Part shown: piece by piece, positions 1-9,570 of the stretch
Position numbering within the stretch: position 1 is the first letter of the stretch
Layout of the letters: the number at the start of each line of letters is the position of its first letter
Assembly (NCBI GenBank): GCA_022838965.1
Contig: JALHDK010000075.1
Coordinates: forward strand, 4,102 to 19,507
Direction of reading: 5' to 3'
Length of the DNA: 15,406 bases
From: Actinomycetales bacterium
GTDB taxonomy: Bacteria > Actinomycetota > Actinomycetes > Actinomycetales > Actinomycetaceae
The notes under the pieces: generated by a model
What the model saw: only the letters and a program-made list of their open reading frames with translations
What the model was told of the DNA's origin: nothing
Databases searched by the model: none
Made by a program: the position numbers and the translations under genes

Positions 1-3197
<3,197 letters not shown>

Positions 3198-3204
3198 GCC
3201 CACC

Positions 3205-3210
3205 ACAGTA
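3205..3210 (-). promoter_or_regulatory. Putative -10 hexamer of M50-trmI-ATPase operon (leaderless)
   Basis: On the minus strand TACTGT lies 7 nt (GGTGGGC) before the ATG at 3197. This matches the TANNNT -10 consensus placed so that transcription would begin at or next to the start codon. I see no convincing -35 hexamer. Confidence 0.6.
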
Positions 3211-3285
3211 CGGCGCGGGCTGGCGTGCGGCGCGGGGCCTGCGCCCCGACGGCGGGTGCGGCCGGATTCTGTCACCGGCCCGGGC

Positions 3286-3291
3286 TACGGT
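3286..3291 (+). promoter_or_regulatory. Putative -10 hexamer of RecB-like nuclease gene (leaderless)
   Basis: TACGGT lies 7 nt (GGCGGGC) before the ATG at 3299, with no purine-rich Shine-Dalgarno sequence. It mirrors the divergent hexamer at 3205-3210; about 75 bp separate the two. Confidence 0.6.
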
Positions 3292-3298
3292 GGCGGGC

Positions 3299-4135
3299 AT
3301 GAAGCGTTCCGCCATCTCCGCCTCCCGGGCGAAGGACTTCCGGCAGTGCCCGCTCCTGTTCCGGTACCGCGCCGTCGACCGGCTGCCGGAGGCCCCGCAC
3401 CCTGCGGCGGCCCGCGGGACGCTGGTGCACGCTGTCCTGGAGCGACTGTTCGACCTTCCCGCGGCGGACCGCACCGAGGGGGCGGCGCTGGACCTCCTCG
3501 AGGCGCAGTGGGGGGCGCTGTGCGAGCGGCAGCCGGAGATTCCGGCGCTGATCGGGGGCGGCCCGGTCCTCGAGGAGTGGCTCGGGCAGGCCCGCACGCT
3601 GATCTCGACGTACTTCCGGGTGGAGAATCCCCGGCGGCTGGAACCCGCGCACCGCGAACGGTTCGTCGAGGTGGAGATCGGGGACGGCATCCTGCTGCGC
3701 GGGTACATCGACCGGGTGGACCGTGCTCCGAACGGCGCCACCCGCGTGGTGGACTACAAGACCGGCCGCTCGCCCGCGGAGCGGTTCAGCGGTGAGGCCC
3801 TCTTCCAGATGCGCTTCTACGCGGTGATGCTGTGGCGGCTCGAGGGTGTCGCGCCCACCCGGTTGCAGCTCGTCTACCTGGGGGACGGCCGCACCCTGAC
3901 CCTGGACCCTGACGAGGCGGATCTGGAACGTTTCGAGGATTCCCTGCGTGCGTTGTGGGAGCGGATCGAGGACGCCGCGCGGGCTGCGCAGTTCCCGGCC
4001 CGCCGCTCGGCGCTGTGCCCCTGGTGCCCGTTCCAGGAGGCGTGCCCGGAGTTCGGTGGGCGGGTACCCCCGGTGCCCGCGGACGGGATCACCGCACTGC
4101 TGGGCGTCCGCCGCGCTGCCATTCCCTGTGGATGA
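3299..4135 (+). CDS. RecB-family PD-(D/E)XK nuclease with probable 4Fe-4S cluster
   Basis: This stand-alone Cas4/RecB-type nuclease domain of 278 residues has no helicase part. Active-site residues are visible: His44 (RGTLVH), Asp138 in GYIDRVD, Asp152 and Lys154 in VVDYKTGRS, and Gln170 in the FQMRFYA motif. Four cysteines are spaced as in AddB/Cas4 iron-sulfur nucleases: Cys17 (FRQCPLLFRYR) and the C-terminal set Cys240, Cys243 and Cys249 (CPWCPFQEAC). The family processes DNA ends with single-strand exonuclease activity; the role of this actinobacterial version (it resembles Rv2119) is not known to me. I chose ATG 3299 over GTG 3290 because the TANNNT hexamer overlaps the GTG. The gene is divergent from the M50 operon, and its last 47 bp overlap the convergent HAD gene. 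Family call secure, biological role open. Confidence 0.94.
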   Translation: MKRSAISASRAKDFRQCPLLFRYRAVDRLPEAPHPAAARGTLVHAVLERLFDLPAADRTEGAALDLLEAQWGALCERQPEIPALIGGGPVLEEWLGQARTLISTYFRVENPRRLEPAHRERFVEVEIGDGILLRGYIDRVDRAPNGATRVVDYKTGRSPAERFSGEALFQMRFYAVMLWRLEGVAPTRLQLVYLGDGRTLTLDPDEADLERFEDSLRALWERIEDAARAAQFPARRSALCPWCPFQEACPEFGGRVPPVPADGITALLGVRRAAIPCG

Positions 4136-4772
4136 TCACCAGGTCCGTCACCCCGACCCCCGCGAGGCTCTCCAGGAAGACGAGGCGGTCGTGACGGGGG
4201 AGCTCAACCATGAACGGGACTGCCACCGGAGTCACCCCGGCAGCCAGGATGGCCCCGACACCCGACGGGGAGTCCTCGATGGCGAGGCAGTGGCTCGCTT
4301 CGACGCCCAGCCGGTCCACCGCCGCCAGGTAGATCGCCGGGTCCGGCTTCCCCCGCGGGACGGAATCACCCGTCTGAACGACCTCGAAGACCTCGGGGGC
4401 GCCCGCCACCACCGCGTCCACATACGGGCCGAAACTCATCGTCACCAGGCCCTGGCGCACCCCGGCGCCGGCGAGCTCCTCCAGCAGCTCGAAGACGCCG
4501 GGCCGGAAGGGCACGCCCTCGGTGCGCACGAGGTCACGCATGCGCGCGAGCAGGAGCCTGTTCAGTTCCTCGACCGTCGCACGGACCCCGCGCTCGATCA
4601 TCATGCGGGCGGTGGTGGGGATGGGTTGACCCACCGCCGCGAGTCCCTGCTCCTCGTCCCAGTCCGCGCCGTGTTCCCGGGCGATCTCGAGCTCGGTGCG
4701 GATCCAGTAGTGCTCGGAGTCCACGAGGGTGCCGTCGAGGTCCCGCAGCACGGCCTTCAGCTCAGGGTCCAC
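4089..4772 (-). CDS. HAD-superfamily hydrolase, beta-phosphoglucomutase/phosphatase-like (subfamily IA)
   Basis: This 227-residue cytosolic HAD enzyme probably dephosphorylates a small sugar phosphate or similar metabolite. All four HAD motifs are present: Asp11 and Asp13 in DLDGTLVDSE, Thr111/Ser113 in LVTMS, Lys142 in GKPDPAIY, and Asp167 in IEDSPSG. A helical C1-type cap lies between about 20 and 90. The SPSG after motif IV and the cap type suit the beta-phosphoglucomutase/GS1-like branch, but the substrate cannot be predicted. The start is the GTG at 4772, 6 nt after a TATGCT hexamer. An in-frame extension reaching 5555 would run antisense through the PAC2 gene and is rejected. The C-terminal residues (after about 212) are encoded where the gene overlaps the nuclease gene on the opposite strand. 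Confidence 0.9.
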   Translation of the reverse strand: MDPELKAVLRDLDGTLVDSEHYWIRTELEIAREHGADWDEEQGLAAVGQPIPTTARMMIERGVRATVEELNRLLLARMRDLVRTEGVPFRPGVFELLEELAGAGVRQGLVTMSFGPYVDAVVAGAPEVFEVVQTGDSVPRGKPDPAIYLAAVDRLGVEASHCLAIEDSPSGVGAILAAGVTPVAVPFMVELPRHDRLVFLESLAGVGVTDLVIIHREWQRGGRPAVR

Positions 4773-4778
4773 CGCCCC

Positions 4779-4784
4779 AGCATA
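4779..4784 (-). promoter_or_regulatory. Putative -10 hexamer of HAD gene (leaderless)
   Basis: On the minus strand TATGCT is followed by GGGGCG (6 nt) and then the GTG start at 4772. There is no Shine-Dalgarno sequence. Only 30 bp separate it from the divergent PAC2 hexamer, so the two polymerase sites must overlap. Confidence 0.6.
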
Positions 4785-4814
4785 GGCGTCCCGCGGCCCG
4801 CGTCGTGTCCGTCG

Positions 4815-4820
4815 TAGGCT
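4815..4820 (+). promoter_or_regulatory. Putative -10 hexamer of PAC2 gene (leaderless)
   Basis: TAGGCT is followed by GGGCGC (6 nt) and ATG at 4827. No ribosome-binding site lies between. It is divergent from the HAD promoter. Confidence 0.6.
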
Positions 4821-4826
4821 GGGCGC

Positions 4827-5654
4827 ATGGCTGGATACACGAGGGCAGCTGTCATGATCGCGGCGTTCGAGGGGTGGAACGACGCGGGCAACGCGGCCAC
4901 CGCGGTGATCGACCTGCTCGTCGACGAGTGGGACGCCGAGCCTCTGGCCGAGCTCGACTCCCAGGACTACTACGACTTCCAGGTGAACCGCCCCGTCGTG
5001 GAACGCGACGAGGACGGCGTGCGGCAACTGCTCTGGCCGGGCACCATCATCAGCAGCGCCACGGCCCCGAGTGGACGCCGCGTGCTGCTCGTGCGTGGTA
5101 TCGAGCCGTCCTTCCGCTGGAAGGACTTCGTGGCCGAACTCCTCGCCCTGGCCGCGGAGGAGGGCGTCTCCGAGGTCCACGTCCTGGGATCGCTGCTCGC
5201 CGACGTTCCGCACACCCGCCCGCTGCCGGTCAGTGCGACGTCGTCCGACCCGGCGGTCCGCCGTCGGCTGGGACTGCGGGAGTCGGACTACGAGGGCCCC
5301 ACCGGCATCGTGGGCGTCCTCGACGCGCTCGCCGGCGAGTCCGGGATCCACCCCGTGAGCATCTGGGTGTCCGTACCCCACTACATTTCCGATCCCCCGT
5401 CCCCGAAGGCGACGCTCGCGCTGGTTCGGGAGCTCGCCAGTCTCCTCGACGAACCGATCGACGCCGACGGGCTGGCGGAGGAGGCCGAGGAGTGGGAGGA
5501 GGGGGTCAGCGAGCTGGCCCGTGACAACCCCGATGTCGCCGGCTACGTGGAGCAACTCGAGAAGAACCGGGACACGGCCGAGTCGGCGGAGGCCACCGGG
5601 GATGCGATCGCGCGCGAGTTCGAACGCTACCTCCGCCGCCGCGACAACAGCTGA
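4827..5654 (+). CDS. PAC2 family (proteasome assembly chaperone-like) protein
   Basis: This 275-residue protein is of the PAC2 family, named after the eukaryotic 20S proteasome assembly chaperone; the mycobacterial homologue I recall is Rv2125. The N-terminus MIAAFEGWNDAGNAA is the family hallmark, followed by WPGTIISSATAPSGRRVLLVRGIEPSFRWK and a core with VLGSLLADVPHTRP and YEGPTGIVGVLDALA. The C-terminal third (about 205-275) is highly charged and helical, beginning EEAEEWEEGVSEL, and may form an extended tail. The biochemical function in actinobacteria is not established. Lying a few genes from the proteasomal ATPase it invites a proteasome link, which is inference. The ATG at 4827 follows a leaderless-type hexamer. 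Its last 28 bp overlap the convergent mshC 3' end. Confidence 0.93.
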   Translation: MAGYTRAAVMIAAFEGWNDAGNAATAVIDLLVDEWDAEPLAELDSQDYYDFQVNRPVVERDEDGVRQLLWPGTIISSATAPSGRRVLLVRGIEPSFRWKDFVAELLALAAEEGVSEVHVLGSLLADVPHTRPLPVSATSSDPAVRRRLGLRESDYEGPTGIVGVLDALAGESGIHPVSIWVSVPHYISDPPSPKATLALVRELASLLDEPIDADGLAEEAEEWEEGVSELARDNPDVAGYVEQLEKNRDTAESAEATGDAIAREFERYLRRRDNS

Positions 5655-6850
5655 GGGGTCACCAGCTCGACGCCGAGGAGGGCGTCGACGGCGTCGGCTG
5701 CTGTCGCGTCCCCGTCACCGCCGGCGAGCACCCCGTCGGCCCAGTCGTCGACGGCCCGCAGCGCCGCCGGCGTGTCGAGGTCGTCGGCGAGCGCGCGGCC
5801 GATCGCGTGCGCCAGGCCACCGGCGACCGGTCCCGCCGCCGGGCGCTGCGCGGCGGCCCGCCACCGCGCGAGACGGCGCGTCGCCGCCTCGAGCTGCCCC
5901 GCGTCCCACTCCCACTCGCTCCGCCAGTGGTGGGCGGCGAGCGCGATCCGGAGTGCCGCGGGATCGGCGCCCGCCCGCCGGAGGTCCGACACCATCACGA
6001 GGTTGCCGCGGGACTTGCTCATCTTCTCGCCGTCGAGGCGGACCATGCCCACGTGCAGCGTCCGCTGCGCACCCTGATGGCCCAGCATGCGCAGGTGCGA
6101 GGCCGTCATGTGGTGGTGCGGGAAGGCCAGGTCGGCCCCACCACCGGTGAGCGTCGGCGCCCCGAGATGCTGCGCGGCGATCACCGCACATTCGATGTGC
6201 CACCCGGGACGGCCCCGTCCGAGCACGTCACCCTGCCAGTCGGGCTCGCCCGGGCGGGCGGCGCGCCAGAGCAGCGGGTCGAGCGGGGCGTGCTTCCCCG
6301 GGCGCCCCGGATCGCCGCCACGGTCAGCGAACAGCGCGACGGCGTCGGCGGGCAGGCCGTCACCGAACCGTCCGTCCGCCAGGGTGTCGGCGTAGACGTC
6401 GGCCTGCCCGTCCCCGAGGCCCAGGCGGTACGCAGCGCCACGCTCGAGCAGGCCTGCCACCGCCTCCACCACGAGCGGGATCGATTCGACGGCGCCCACG
6501 TGGTGATCGGGGGGGATCACGCGGAGCGCCTCCATGTCGGTGGCGAAGCGGGCGATCTCTGTCCGGGCCAGCTCGCGCCAGTCCACCCCGGTCGCCGTGG
6601 CGCGTTCGAGCAGCGGGTCGTCGACGTCCGTGACGTTCTGCACGTGGACCACCCGATGGCCCGCCGCGCGGAGGAGACGTTTCAGCACGTCGAAGACCAG
6701 GTAGGTGTGGGCGTGCCCGAGATGGGTGGCGTCATAGGGGGTGATGCCGCAGACGTAGAGCCCGACCTCGCGGGGCAGGGTCTCCCCGGAGAGTCGGGGC
6801 TCCACCCGCAGGTGGAGCTCGGGCACGGGAACGTGCTGCCAGGCATCCAC
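5627..6850 (-). CDS. mshC: L-cysteine:1D-myo-inositol 2-amino-2-deoxy-alpha-D-glucopyranoside ligase (mycothiol biosynthesis)
   Basis: MshC uses ATP to join cysteine to GlcN-inositol, the penultimate step of mycothiol synthesis in the cytosol. It is a shortened paralogue of cysteinyl-tRNA synthetase. The 407-residue product shows the class I signature THLGH (42-46), KMSKS (276-280), and zinc ligands Cys34, Cys221 and probably His246. The sequence VCGITPYDATHLGHA, with Ile-Thr-Pro-Tyr-Asp-Ala-Thr, distinguishes MshC from true CysRS (usually VCGPTVYD...HIGNAR), and the tRNA anticodon-binding C-terminal domain is missing as expected. GRPGWHIEC is also shared with mycobacterial MshC. The start is the GTG at 6850, 6 nt after TAGGGT. 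The gene is divergent from the aldo/keto reductase and convergent with PAC2 (28 bp overlap). Confidence 0.96.
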   Translation of the reverse strand: MDAWQHVPVPELHLRVEPRLSGETLPREVGLYVCGITPYDATHLGHAHTYLVFDVLKRLLRAAGHRVVHVQNVTDVDDPLLERATATGVDWRELARTEIARFATDMEALRVIPPDHHVGAVESIPLVVEAVAGLLERGAAYRLGLGDGQADVYADTLADGRFGDGLPADAVALFADRGGDPGRPGKHAPLDPLLWRAARPGEPDWQGDVLGRGRPGWHIECAVIAAQHLGAPTLTGGGADLAFPHHHMTASHLRMLGHQGAQRTLHVGMVRLDGEKMSKSRGNLVMVSDLRRAGADPAALRIALAAHHWRSEWEWDAGQLEAATRRLARWRAAAQRPAAGPVAGGLAHAIGRALADDLDTPAALRAVDDWADGVLAGGDGDATAADAVDALLGVELVTPQLLSRRRR

Positions 6851-6856
6851 GGGCCC

Positions 6857-6862
6857 ACCCTA
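6857..6862 (-). promoter_or_regulatory. Putative -10 hexamer of mshC (leaderless)
   Basis: On the minus strand TAGGGT is followed by GGGCCC (6 nt) and the GTG start at 6850. No Shine-Dalgarno sequence is present. The divergent aldo/keto reductase hexamer is 37 bp away. Confidence 0.6.
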
Positions 6863-6899
6863 ACGCCGGCGGGCCACTCCGGGCCCGGCGGGAACCCGC

Positions 6900-6905
6900 T
6901 AACGT
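6900..6905 (+). promoter_or_regulatory. Putative -10 hexamer of aldo/keto reductase gene (leaderless)
   Basis: TAACGT is followed by GGCAGGC (7 nt) and ATG at 6913. A GTG at 6904 in the same frame overlaps the hexamer itself, which favours the ATG as the start. Confidence 0.6.
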
Positions 6906-6912
6906 GGCAGGC

Positions 6913-7860
6913 ATGGAGCAGCGCGTCGTCGGCCGGACGGGTCTGAGGGTCTCGTCCCTCGGCCTGGGGACGATGACCTGGGGCCGCGACACCGATCCGC
7001 TGGACGCGGCGACCATGCTCACGGAGTTCCTCGACGCCGGTGGCACGCTCGTCGACACCGCGGCGGGTTACGCCGACGGCGGCGCCGAGTCGCTGTTGGG
7101 CGACCTGCTCGCCGGCACGGTCTCCCGCTCCGACGTCATTCTGGTGACGAAGGCGGGGGTGCGCACCTGGCGGGCCAACCGGGCGGTGCTCGACGCCTCC
7201 CGCGCGACGCTGCTCGACTCCCTGGACGCGTCGCTCGCGCGGCTCCGCACGGACCACGTGGACGTCTTCCTCGTCCAGGCTCCCGACCCGCTGACCCCGA
7301 TGGAGGAGACCGCGAGCGCCCTGCGAGCCGCTGTCGCCTCGGGGCGGGCGCGCTACGTCGGCGTGTCCAACCATGCCGCGTGGCAGGCGGCCCACATGGC
7401 GGGACTGCTCCGGGGGGATCCGGGGCTCGCCGTCGTCGAGAACGAGTACTCGTTGCTGGAACGCGGGATCGAGCGGGAGGTGCTGCCCGCGGCCGCGGCC
7501 CTCGGCTTCGGCGTGTTCGCCTGGTCGCCGCTGGGTCGCGGAGTCCTCACCGGGAAGTACCGGCACTCGACCCCGCCCGACTCGCGCGCGGCGTCCCCGC
7601 ACCTGCGCTCCTTCGTCGCGCCCTATCTCGACGAGCGGTGCTTCGGGGTGGTGGAGTCGCTGGTCCGCGCCGCGGAGGGGCTGGAGTGTCAGCCGGCGGA
7701 GGTCGCCCTGGCGTGGGTGGCGGCCCGGGGCGTGTCCGCGGCGGTGGTGGGGCCACGCACGCCCGCCCAGCTGCGCGCCATCCTCGAGCGGGACGTGGAG
7801 CTGCCCGAGGTGATCATCCGGGCGCTGGACGACGTCAGCGACACGGGCTGGCGCCGCTGA
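6913..7860 (+). CDS. Aldo/keto reductase family oxidoreductase, catalytic His replaced by Gln
   Basis: This 315-residue TIM-barrel NADPH-dependent oxidoreductase belongs to the bacterial Tas/YajO-like branch. The N-terminus (RVVGRTGLRVSSLGLGTMTWG) is the usual first strand. Of the catalytic tetrad, Asp48 and Tyr53 (VDTAAGYADG) and Lys80 (VTKAG) are present. The position normally held by His, in the strand motif before a Pro-Asp, is Gln122 (FLVQAPDPLTPMEET). YVGVSNHAAWQ and the C-terminal cofactor-binding region (AVVGPRTPAQL) are intact. The physiological substrate is unknown. The Gln may mean altered activity; some AKR members vary at this position. The gene is transcribed divergently from mshC, from a leaderless-type promoter, and ends 9 bp from the convergent acidic-protein gene. 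Confidence 0.92.
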   Translation: MEQRVVGRTGLRVSSLGLGTMTWGRDTDPLDAATMLTEFLDAGGTLVDTAAGYADGGAESLLGDLLAGTVSRSDVILVTKAGVRTWRANRAVLDASRATLLDSLDASLARLRTDHVDVFLVQAPDPLTPMEETASALRAAVASGRARYVGVSNHAAWQAAHMAGLLRGDPGLAVVENEYSLLERGIEREVLPAAAALGFGVFAWSPLGRGVLTGKYRHSTPPDSRAASPHLRSFVAPYLDERCFGVVESLVRAAEGLECQPAEVALAWVAARGVSAAVVGPRTPAQLRAILERDVELPEVIIRALDDVSDTGWRR

Positions 7861-7869
7861 CGGGCCCGG

Positions 7870-8220
7870 CTACTGCTCGTCCTCGACGTCGTCGAGCTCG
7901 TCGTCGTCCTCGTCCCCGAGTTCGTCCTCGTCCTCGTCGTCGAGGTCATCCTCGTCCTCGAGGTCGTCCGCCTCGAGCTCGTCCTCGAGTTCGTCCTCGA
8001 GTTCGTCCTCGTAGTCGGCGTCGTCGTACACGTCGAAGGGCAGGTCCACGTCGTAATTCGTGATGAGGGCATCGTCGTAGGTGACGAACGCGTCCTCGAG
8101 GGTCGCCGCCGCGGACAGGACCGCCGGCGCCTCGGGGTCCTGGTTCGAGGAAACAGCCTCGAAGTGGGCCTGCAACGCTTCGATGAGCCGGTCGAGGGCC
8201 GCGCGGGGATCGATGTCCAT
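7870..8220 (-). CDS. Small conserved actinobacterial protein with strongly acidic C-terminus
   Basis: This 116-residue product has two parts. Residues 1-63 are an ordinary, predicted helical domain (PRAALDRLIEALQAHFEAV, then LEDAFVTYDDALITNYDVDLPF). Residues 71-116 are almost only Asp, Glu and Leu (35 of 46 acidic), with three tandem EDEL units. Similar short proteins with an acidic tail are common in actinobacteria and are sometimes loosely labelled primosomal or primase-like; I would not assign that function. The start is ATG 8220, 6 nt after a TAGGCT hexamer. It lies downstream of the M20 gene on the same strand (39 bp gap) but appears to have its own promoter. A real gene is supported by the sensible N-terminal domain, codon usage and promoter. 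Confidence 0.8.
   Translation of the reverse strand: MDIDPRAALDRLIEALQAHFEAVSSNQDPEAPAVLSAAATLEDAFVTYDDALITNYDVDLPFDVYDDADYEDELEDELEDELEADDLEDEDDLDDEDEDELGDEDDDELDDVEDEQ
7975..8010 (-). repeat. 12-bp tandem repeat, three copies, in acidic tail
   Basis: Three near-identical 12-bp units (GAGGACGAACTC on the coding strand, the last copy with GAGCTC) encode Glu-Asp-Glu-Leu three times. The unit is a multiple of three, so slippage would change the tail length without breaking the frame. Confidence 0.75.
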
Positions 8221-8226
8221 GCCGCG

Positions 8227-8232
8227 AGCCTA
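8227..8232 (-). promoter_or_regulatory. Putative -10 hexamer of acidic-protein gene (leaderless)
   Basis: On the minus strand TAGGCT is followed by CGCGGC (6 nt) and ATG at 8220. It sits in the 39-bp gap after the M20 peptidase stop, so the small gene can be expressed separately. Confidence 0.58.
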
Positions 8233-8259
8233 TCGCCCGCCGGGAAGTGGGTACAGCGC

Positions 8260-9570
8260 TTATCCGTGGCGCAGCAGGTGTGTGAGAACACGCACTCCGA
8301 AGTGGATGGCGGAGAGGGGTACGCGCTCGTCCACGCCGTGGAACATCGCGGGAAAGTCGAACTCCGCCGGCAGGAGGAGCGGCGTGAACCCGTAGCCCCG
8401 GATCCCGAGTCGGGAGAGCGCCTTGTTGTCGGTGCCGGCCGAGAGCATGTACGGGAGGATGACGGCGCCGGGATCGTGGGCCGCGATGGCAGCACCCATG
8501 GCCCGCACCGTCTCGCCGTCGAAGGGCACCTCGAGCCCGACGTCCCGGTTGATGTCCTCCAGCTCCACCCCCGGTCCGGCCAGCCGCTTGAGCGTCGCCA
8601 GCGCGTCCTCCTCCGTCCCGGGGATGCAGCGCAGGTCGACCGCGCCCAGGGCCTCGCCGGGGACCACGTTGGCCTTGTAGCCGGCCTGGAGCTGTGTGGG
8701 GTTCGCACCGGTTCGCAGGGTGGCACGCACGAACCTGCCGGACGGGCCGAGCGCGGCCACGAGCCGCTCCACGGACGCCGGATCGCCCTCGTCCCACGTG
8801 GTCCCGGCGAGCCGGGCGACGCCGTCGAGCAGGTGCCGGACCGTGTGGGTGAGGTGCAGCGGCCAGTCGTACGTCCCGATCCGCTGCATGGCGCCCGCAA
8901 GACGGGTCACGGCGTTGTCCTCGTTCGGCAGCGACCCGTGGCCCGCCGTACCGTGGGCCCGCAGCCGCACCCAGTGGAGACCCTTCTCGGCCGTCTGGAC
9001 CAGGTAGGCACGCCTCCCTGCGATCGTGACGGAGTAGCCGCCCACCTCGGAGATGGCGTCGGAGGCCCCCGAGAAGTACTCGGGGTGGTGGTCCACGAGC
9101 CAGTGCGAGCCCTTCCGCCCGCCGGCCTCCTCGTCGGCGAACAGCGCGAGCACGATGTCGCGCCGCGGCTGCCAGCCGGTGCGCGCCATGTCGCGCACCA
9201 CGGCCAGCATCATGCCCACCATGTCCTTCATGTCGACGGCGCCGCGGCCCCAGAGCATCCCGTCGCGGATGACCCCCCCGAAGGGATCGACGCTCCAGTC
9301 GGGGGCGTGGGCCGGCACGACGTCGGTGTGCCCGTGGACCACCAGGGCGCTGCGCTCCGGCTCGGATCCCGGGATGCGGAGCAGCACGGACGCCCGGCGG
9401 GGCTCGGACTCCACGAGGTCCGGTTCGAGACCGACGTCGGCGAGGATCCCGCAGATGTACTCGGCAGCCTCCCGTTCCCCGGGGCCGGAGCCGTCGCCCG
9501 GATTGGACGTGTCGATCCGGATCAGGTCCTGCGCGATCCGGACGGCGTCCTCCTCCGGGGAGGTGGTCAT
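8260..9570 (-). CDS. M20/M25/M40 family zinc-dependent peptidase (dipeptidase/deacylase-like)
   Basis: This 436-residue cytosolic binuclear-zinc amidohydrolase removes an amino acid or acyl group from small substrates. Visible catalytic residues are His81 and Asp83 in VVHGHTDVVPA, bridging Asp113 in GRGAVDMKDM, and the Glu147-Glu148 pair in ADEEAGG. A C-terminal His occurs in MFHGVDERVPL. The lid/dimerisation domain begins near GLHWVRLRAHGTAGHGS. It resembles the mycobacterial M20 protein I recall as Rv2141c. The exact substrate (dipeptide, N-acyl amino acid or other) cannot be told from sequence. Its ATG overlaps the rbsK stop by 4 bp (ATGA), so it is probably co-transcribed and translationally coupled with rbsK. 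Confidence 0.93.
   Translation of the reverse strand: MTTSPEEDAVRIAQDLIRIDTSNPGDGSGPGEREAAEYICGILADVGLEPDLVESEPRRASVLLRIPGSEPERSALVVHGHTDVVPAHAPDWSVDPFGGVIRDGMLWGRGAVDMKDMVGMMLAVVRDMARTGWQPRRDIVLALFADEEAGGRKGSHWLVDHHPEYFSGASDAISEVGGYSVTIAGRRAYLVQTAEKGLHWVRLRAHGTAGHGSLPNEDNAVTRLAGAMQRIGTYDWPLHLTHTVRHLLDGVARLAGTTWDEGDPASVERLVAALGPSGRFVRATLRTGANPTQLQAGYKANVVPGEALGAVDLRCIPGTEEDALATLKRLAGPGVELEDINRDVGLEVPFDGETVRAMGAAIAAHDPGAVILPYMLSAGTDNKALSRLGIRGYGFTPLLLPAEFDFPAMFHGVDERVPLSAIHFGVRVLTHLLRHG

Noticed and set aside
3299..4135. Cas4 of a CRISPR system
   Set aside because: The nuclease has a Cas4/RecB fold and Fe-S cysteines, but there is no repeat array or cas gene, and its neighbours are actinobacterial core genes.
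4089..5555. HAD protein with a 260-residue N-terminal extension
   Set aside because: The extension is antisense to the PAC2 gene, and a GTG with a well-placed -10 hexamer gives the normal HAD length.
5627..6850. Cysteinyl-tRNA synthetase
   Set aside because: The protein is short, lacks the C-terminal tRNA-binding domain and carries the MshC-type ITPYDATHLGH signature.
7870..8030. CRISPR-like or structural repeat on the plus strand (many TCGTCCTCG units)
   Set aside because: The periodicity is 3 and 12 bp and reads as the Asp/Glu/Leu codons of the acidic tail on the minus strand; there are no unique spacers.
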